A DNA stretch of 64,000 nucleotides from Spongilla lacustris (lineage: Eukaryota; Porifera; Demospongiae; Spongillida; Spongillidae): assembly GCA_949361645.1 (NCBI GenBank), contig OX442419.1, positions 6,906,714 through 6,970,713 of the forward strand, read 5' to 3'. The notes below the pieces were generated by a model, which saw only the letters and a list, made by a program, of their open reading frames with translations, was not told the origin of the DNA and did no database searches. Numbering within the stretch: position 1 is the first letter of the stretch; each line of letters begins with the position of its first letter. The position numbers and the translations under genes were made by a program. Of the stretch, positions 25,601 to 34,600 are shown piece by piece.

Positions 25601-28600
25601 GCCCAATACAGCTGCCAATTCTCGTCTTTGCACGAGGCCCAGTGTTGTTCATGCGTTCGACGATTACTGGAGCAAGTGGCAAGCGGGTTGCCATCTTCTT
25701 GCCACAGTAAGCAAGGACTCGGTGGACTCCCACCTGAATGCGGTCCAGCCTTGGCATACATGTAGCTGGATGCGTGCGGGGATCAGGAAACCCCAAGGCT
25801 ATGTGTGTACATGTACCTCTCACTACAAGACAGGTAAGTCCTTATCGTCTGCACTGTGAGAATGTAGTTCGCAAGGGCTGTGACAAAATAGCACAAGATG
25901 GGTTCCGATACAGGAATGGGGGCATCGATACTGTGCATATCACAGAACCTCAGCATTGTACATTTGAGCTAGGCCCTAACTGAACTACTCCCTCGAGGTT
26001 GGCGATAACCAGTCCATAGCAAGGTGTTGATCAGGTGCAGTGGGACTGGCTGTGGGTCCAGGTCAGCTCCTGGGACCTGTGTGAAGAAGGGAGTGCATTA
26101 CGGGATAACGCCTTGGCTACCCTGTTGTTGGCGCCTGGCATATGCACACAGCGGAGGCTGAAGCCGTGATATGACTCAATGTAGAATAGGCCACACAGCA
26201 GGTGCATGAGGTTGTCTTCCCGGCATGAGCAGGATGACAGTACGGCAACTATGGCCTGGTTATCGCAGTAGCAGGTAGCCTGCCATAGGAAGCATCTCCT
26301 TCACAGAAATGGAGAGCGGCAGTGACAGTGCACATCATGGAAGCTAGAAACCAGTGGTATTCCAGGATGCTCCACAACCCCACGAGCCCGCTGTGTCTGA
26401 GGGGAATAGGCAAGGGGTTGGGCCCTAACATTTTACTGGAACGCCGAGCTTCCTACACGCAAAAGTCAGTACATGTACTTGCAAGCTGTTGGTACATTGT
26501 GAGGAGTGAGGCGCGCCAACCACTACAAAGTCATTAAGGTAGTGAACGATGTGCGGTACCCGGGCTGAATCGAGGGGTAATTCCCACCGGGCAGGATGGG
26601 CCAGCCTTGAGGAATGTCTGGGCATGTATCTACTGAGTGGTGCTCACTCAGGTACTGCTTGCATAAAACTGCTTTGCCCTCCCAGAAAAGGCCTTGTTGT
26701 AAAGTGCCTGGTCCTCCGTTGCCAGCTGAGGCTGCAGGTAGCCGCCGCCTGGTGCCGATACAAGCAGTCATAGGTGACCTATAAGGTCTGGGGTATCTAG
26801 TGCACAGCACGGTGGACAGGCAGAAGCATTCCACCCAAACCGATGTCGGTACTGGGGCTGGACCTGCGGGGAAGCTTTACCGTAACCCCTTGCGCTGAGC
26901 TGTTGAGAGTGAACACTGTTAGCCATGCCTCCTGCAGGAGTTCCGCCATCTCCACATATTCCAGGATCTCGATTTGCACAGCCAATCTGGGTGGCAGCCA
27001 GGCAGTAAAAACGGCCGGGGGAACTGCCCAACACTGGTTTAAGAGAAAATCTGGTTGGCAGAATTAAGCTAGTGAGATGAAGCATCGGATAGGGTAGCTC
27101 ATTTGTGATGGTGGGAAGTGAAGGGTGTTCTGATCCACCTGGTGTGATGAGGTGTATACCATGATACAGTGCCATCCACCCACAAGTTCCCACTCACAGC
27201 CAGCGACTCTCACTCGACTTGTGCTCGACTTGCGTGTGACTCGATCGAGTGCAATAATGACTCGCACGCCTTAGCTCAAACAGCTGGTCCAAAACCATTT
27301 ACTATTAATAGCTTGAAACTAATGTAATAATCTGTAGCAATGACGTAAAAGTGACGCTTGCAATAGCCCTCATATCGAGGACTCTTGTGCTTGCTAACTG
27401 CACTCGAATGTGACTCGCACTCGACTCGCAACACACTTGCGTGCGAGTGTGAACTTGTGGGTGGACGGTACTGTAATACATGTAAATAGGTGCTGAAACC
27501 GCAACACCACGTGGACATGCATGTATGACCCCATGCATGCACCCGATATGGTAAGTAGGGTGTGATAATTAGCAGGTATTCGAGATAACGCAACAGAAAG
27601 TACACATGTGTACATGTAACTACACATGTACAACGTGGGGCAAGCATGAGTGTGTGCACAAATAAGGCTGGCGGCATGAGAATGGAGGTATGGATGGATT
27701 GAAGGGCCGGCGGGCAGCCTGTAAGCAGCCTGTAAGCCAACAGCGGTCAATAGGCTATGTGACAAATAGCGGGTGCGTTCCGGCCGAGACCACGAGGAGT
27801 GGTATAAGGCTGAAAGGCCCGGTGGTCGGGATGTTACCTAAGTACGCGGCAGTGTACCGGGGCGATGCTTCAGCAAGCCTGGCTGACGGATGGCGGTCGG
27901 CAGGATACATGCATGGTTAGCAGTTGTGTTCCAGCGGGAAACCCACCAGCAGGCAGGGTCACTAGTCTGACTGCTGGCAGCAGTTGGCGGGCCAGATCGA
28001 ATGCGTTCGTTGGGTAACAAGCATGCAGACTGTGGGCATCCAGGTGGAATAAAATACACAAACTACATGTAGATCTCAAAGGCCCAGTAGGTTTGCACAG
28101 CCCAACGGGCTATGCGAATAGAGCGCCCTAGACTTGCGTGGGGCAAGCGAAGGGTATTGCCAACACATGTGACTGTTAGCGCACAGCTTACATTACTAGA
28201 CTTACTAGGGGGTTGGGAACCCTGTTGCTGCGACAAACCCTGTTGTAGCGATGACTCAGAGCCCTGCTGCTGTCCGAAGTGCCGTGCCGGCCACTCCAGC
28301 TGCTTCTGTGTACATGTAAATGGAACTTCTCCCTCCTCTTCTATGCTTGCTACTCAAAAGATGTACATGTACATGTATCTTCCTCAAAATCCTCAAAATC
28401 ATCCTCAAACGTGGTCTCAACCAGCTTGCCAGCAACCTTGTGGAGTGCATTGATTGCACATGCATGCATGCGCTGCACTTGCTGGGCGTGCTCCATTTGT
28501 GCATCATTTAAACGTATAGTTACATGTACAAGTGGTGGTGCAAAAAGCAAGGAAACAAGGTACAGTACAATGTATGTTAAAGTGAGGTTTGGTAGGATCC

Positions 28601-31600
28601 TACAACTCACAGTCCTGAATTTGCAAATGAAGAAGCCTATTTGCAAACGTAGGACTGTTATAGTTGTAGGATCCTACCAAACCTCACTTTAACATACATG
28701 TACTGTACCTTGTTTCATTGCTTTTTGCACCACCAATCGTATATCCCACCAATCACTTTCTCGATTCAGAAGTTTTTGATTTACTTGTTCCCCTACTTTT
28801 TTTTTCTCCGCCAGGAGTGTTCAGTCAATACAATATATGGCTTAGTGTATTCGTTGCAATGCATAGGATGCTTAGATTCCTTGTATCAGTATCGGGTACA
28901 TGTATTAAATCTGAGCCAGTACATGTATATAGGCCTCTTTTTAATTTTATTGATAGGCCTACCTATATCTTAAACTCAGGGTTCTCCTTGTTAACGGGCC
29001 GTTTTCTTTGGCTTGGTCACCTTTCCTGAATTAGAACCGCCTGTTGTAAACGTGTCTGCAGCTGTGACGTTAATTTTGCGTAGCCTGGCAAGAGTAAATT
29101 TAAGACGCGTGTGTGATGTCATATAACATACTGCTAGGCAACCGAGAATTTCAGTTCACTGATAATGAATTGCACCTGCTCGTGTTATTTCATGGCATTT
29201 CATCACCAGCTAACAACTGTAGGTCGTACATGTATTTGTATGATAGGGCACATTTGGAAATCAAATGCTACTTTTTGAAGCTAATCTCGTCTTCGTACGA
29301 CGTTCCTGTCGTGATGAACAGAAGTCGGAGGAGGAGGAGATGAACAAAAATTAGATGGCGGAATTTTGGTACCGACTTGTCACTCCACGTAAACGGCACT
29401 GTTTAGCGAAGCTCACGTTACATGTGCATATCTGTCATGTTTGGGATGGATTATATGCGAGCTGGCGAGTAAAGGCAACGCTTCGTTACCGTTTTAAAAC
29501 GCTCGATCGAAAACCACGCCCACGAAGCCAATCCTATATAGGACCCACTACCGTGGGTCCTGATAAAAACCACGTTGTTTCCAATTTGACCGCATCATAC
29601 CATTACACTGCATCATGCAAATAAGTGGTGGGTTACACAAGAATGCAATCAGCACAGTGCCATCGTTTGATAATGACATTTGTGTACTTTTGTTACAAGG
29701 TTTACATACATGCGTACTTTTCTTTCAATCAAAAGGACTGAAGGCCGTGAATGTATTTGATGTAATACATGTACATGCAAAACATAAAGGTCACAACTGC
29801 ACAATTCAACCATGCTTCAAATAGCGAGCCGTGATTCAGATCTGCTGTTTGACTGCAACAGCATAATAAATTACATGTACATGAAGTTTTTAAACGAATA
29901 ATTAAGTAAGGACTAGTTTGGCCAGCATTGACAAAAGTGCCATGTACATGTACATGTAAGACTACCACTACTCTGGTAGGCTACCACTGCATTAGTAATG
30001 CAACTACTATTCTGGTAAGGCAATCAATACTTAAGGCCATGACTACACTGGTAAGGCCATGACTACACTACTGCTCTGCTAAGGCTATCACTGCCACCAC
30101 TACTACATGTACAGGGTACTTCTTAAGGCCACTACAATCGTACTTTGCTAAGGACAGTATTTTTTACAGCATCGACAAAGGTCTATCTGTATTGAACATC
30201 AGTTGCTCACCATGGACAAGAGGTCTGGCTATGTAAAGAATCTCGGCTGCTGCCTGTAACTGGCTGAGTGTGGTGGGCCTTGAAGGTGATCCATGACGAT
30301 GGTCCCTACCGGTGGTACCAGAAGGGTGAATATGGTTCTGCAGTTGGGCATAGGAAATAGATGAATCTAGAATGATAGGAAAAATAAAACAAAAATAAGT
30401 TGTAGACCTTTCATACATAAGGCTTATTCATTGTATAGACTTTTGCTAATTACATTGTTCAAGCAAATTACATGTACATGTTATACACATGCATCAACAT
30501 ACATTGTACATGTAAATCTGTACAAAAAGCATACACATGTACATGTACATGTAAATCTGTACAAAAAGCACGTACATGTACATGTACGTGTATCCCTAAC
30601 TTCCTCAAAGCACTTTTATTTAAGATCCATGGGAAAGGTGTTACAGTGTAGGTGGCAGATGTCCAGACATTAAAGGCATTTTATGATCATGAGTAGCTAT
30701 AATACATTGTACATGTACAATGTATGATCTACATGTATGATTTAATACTTCTCATTGACTCAATGCAAACATTTTCACAAGTACATGTACACATACAATG
30801 TACATGTACATGTACATGCAAATGCATATGAAGTAAATGTACATGTATGCTGGACTACATGTACTTCATCCACGTAAACCAATGTCTAAATTTTAATTTC
30901 TCCATTGTCATGCACACAGGCCACAGATGTACCCACCTGCATGAATGGACCTAATGACCTTTCCAGTGCGTGGTCCCTTCCACGCCACAGGTTTTCCGTC
31001 ATCTGTAAAGTCACTGTCCACTTGGGCTGTGCACAGCAGCTGTGCCTTGTTCCTGTCCACACCAGACACCGCAGGACTCTTCACAATGCCTCCTTTCAGA
31101 CGGAACACAAGCAGCAGACGGAGGCAAGCCCTGATGTGGGGCAGTGAGAATTATGGCCACACAGAATACGACTGCACACATGAACATGTGAATACAACGG
31201 TACATGTATGCGACCACCATGACATCTACAGTGTAGTGCACCTGTAGGTTTCAAAGTACAATGTACAGTGCAAGCCGCATGTACATGTACACGTACATGT
31301 ATATGGATACGGACATATACAGGTACATGTATGTGCATGTACAATGTATGTGTCGACATACACTGTACATGTATTACATGAATGTGTCCCACACATACAG
31401 TGTATTGTACATGTACATGTACAAATGTATGTGCATTCACATGTACATGTATGAGTAAGACCAACAGCCTCATATTCATGCACAGCACCACGCAACACTG
31501 GTTCCAAATTAAATGATCATTACATGTATATGTAGGCCCAAATCACTAGGACCACCCTATACATAAGAAACAAGTATATATGTACATGTACATGTGTAGT

Positions 31601-34600
31601 TCTAAGTTGCAATATCAATTTATGCACCGTTTGATTGTCTCCACATACATGTACATGTACCTGTAAAAGTACATGCACAATACACCAAAGTACAAATGAA
31701 TTGTATAGTCTGCTTAGTTAACCCCCCCCCCCCCCCGACACTTGCTGTCATGGTACCGCTACGAATGTGTGGGTACCGCTACACTTTTTCTAACCTTATT
31801 TGAAACTTTTCAATAAGGAATTAGCTTTGCAATGAAACAGTATTAGTAAACAAAGAAAAGCTTGAACTACACTCCAATGGTAAGAAACGTATGTAATAAT
31901 TAAGACACGTTATTAAACTTAGGAAAAACTTTTAAAAGAGTTACCGCACATTAGACACAGCGGTACCACTCAATCTGTCTCAGTACCACGACAATTGCCT
32001 TCTAATCTTTCTTGATTTAACCCCATCTGAGCTGGGTTTTTGCTCTACAGCCCTTAAACCACAAGTGTATTTCGTTTCCAGTAGCCATTTTTAGACAATT
32101 AGTTTGTTGAGGCAAAATGGCAGAAGAGGATCAAATACATGGAAGAAGATAGGAGAAGAAATTTGTTGGTTCAAAGGTCGTAAATAACTGAATAAGGCAG
32201 TCATTATTCGGTGTGCCTACGACATGCATAGCATGAGACAGTACCACAAAAACAACTCTTTCTAAATGTTGTCGCGGTACCGCTACTTTCTTGCTGCGGT
32301 AACGCGACAAACCACCACGTGTCGGGGGGAGGGGGGGTTAAAACAAACTATACGATTACTTAGTACATGTACATGTACATGTAGCTATTATACTGAACAG
32401 TTGTACTCCTATTGAGCTGCAAATTTAGAGAATGCGTGGGGCGTGTCCTCTTTAGCCTGACAAATTCCCAAACATGATTGTACAAAGGAATAAATAGGAC
32501 AGCTACAAGTGTACAAGTGGAACTAATCAAACCTATTGTCACCTTCTGTACAGTCACTACAGCATGTCAGAGCAACACACAATAAACCACGTTTATAATT
32601 TTAGAGGACCAGGCCCACACAATGCACAGAAATGGAGGGAGGTCTATACATCTCTGTCTCTATACGCTGACAGAACAAAGTGCCCTGTTGATTACTCTAT
32701 GTATACATGTACATGTAAATATACAAACCACGTAATCAGTATTCACCACATGCACAGAACACTCACTTGATGCACTGGGTTATGATCACAGCACAGTACT
32801 TCCCTGGCTCCCTCATCAGCTGCTCCATAAATACCTCAAAAACAACTTCAATGGAATCCAATATCGCCATAAACCACAGAATCCTTTGATGGCTGGGAGA
32901 AAGCTGCACAAGACAATGGAAATACACACATACATATAGACATACATGTTCAACAATAGAAGTGACACAGAGACAGGTACACATGTACATGTACATGTAA
33001 TGTAAACACACACATCCAAGAAGGTAAAAACGATGTGTGTGACTCAAAATGGTAGTGACAATGTACTTTAAGTGTACAATGCTTTTTCACCATGCATATA
33101 TTAGGGTACTGTATGTATTGACAAAAGGTCAACATTCATTGCCAAGTAGAGAAAATGGCAACTACATACATGTATATCTACATGTATCTAAAGTGGAAGG
33201 AGTCCTTCTGTATTGAATAGAAATCTCATTGTGATACAGCCCAGGAAACATCCAGTTCTGCAGATACATGGCATATACATGTACACCTCTCGCATTCACA
33301 CTGCCATCCTCCCCCCCCCCCCCCCCCCTCCATTTTCACCTTAGGTAAAGTTTACATAATGAAAAATGCCACGTAATAATAATAAAAAACCTTTATAAGT
33401 GATCACATCAGCTGACTTTGATGAAGGTATAGTACATGTAGAAGGACTCTACCTGATTACAATTACATTGTCAATGTCATTTGGTTGACAATGCAAAGCA
33501 CAAATCAATATGTCCTAAGGACTACACGGGCAAGTTTAAGCTGATCGCTGCAGGCAATCTTTCCTACATTAATTTTGCAAACCGTTTTTGAAAATGTGTG
33601 CACTCTGATATGAAGCAATGCATGTAGCAATGTGATGGTAATGAGGTTAATGGATAAAAAATTTAAATGGCTGTCAAAAACTGCAATTTAAAAGGATGCT
33701 TGCACCTGGCTCAGTACGCTGGATGAATAATAGCTTAGGTTGTTGGGAGGGGTCACTTCACTTTGTTTGCACTGCCAAATGATTTGCAATATGGAAAATT
33801 TACAGGCAAGAGTTTGCCTGCAATGCATGTCGCAATATAATAACCAGTGGATTGCCCATAGACCAGTGGATTGCCCATAGACCAGTGCATTGCCCATAGA
33901 CCAGTGGATTGCCCATAGACCAGTGGATTGCCCATAGACCAGTGGATTGCCCATAGACCAGTGGATTGCCCATAGACCAGTGGATTGCCCATAGACCAGT
34001 GGATTGCCCATAGACCAGTGGATTGCCCATAGACCAGTGGATTGCCCATAGACCAGTGGATTGCCCATAGACCAGTGGATTGCCCATAGACCAGTGGATT
34101 GCCCATAGACCAGTGGATTGCCCATAGACCAGTGCATTGCCCATAGACCAGTGGATTGCCCATAGACCAGTGGATTGCCCATAGACCAGTGGATTGCCCA
34201 TAGACCAGTGGATTGCCCATAGACCAGTGGATTGCCCATAGACCAGTGGATTGCCCATAGACCAGTGGATTGCCCATAGACCAGTGGATTGCCCATAGAC
34301 CAGTGGATTGCCCATAGACCAGTGGATTGCCCATAGACCAGTGCATTGCCCATAGACCAGTGGATTGCCCATAGACCAGTGGATTGCCCATAGACCAGTG
34401 GATTGCCCATAGACCAGTGGATTGCCCATAGACCAGTGGATTGCCCATAGACCAGTGGATTGCCCATAGACCAGTGGATTGCCCATAGACCAGTGGATTG
34501 CCCATAGACCAGTGGATTGCCCATAGACCAGTGCATTGCCCATAGACCAGTGGATTGCCCATAGACCAGTGGATTGCCCATATACCAGTGGATTCATGCC

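Noticed and set aside
33845..34590. CRISPR-like array
   Set aside because: Units are directly adjacent with no spacers, and the DNA is animal.
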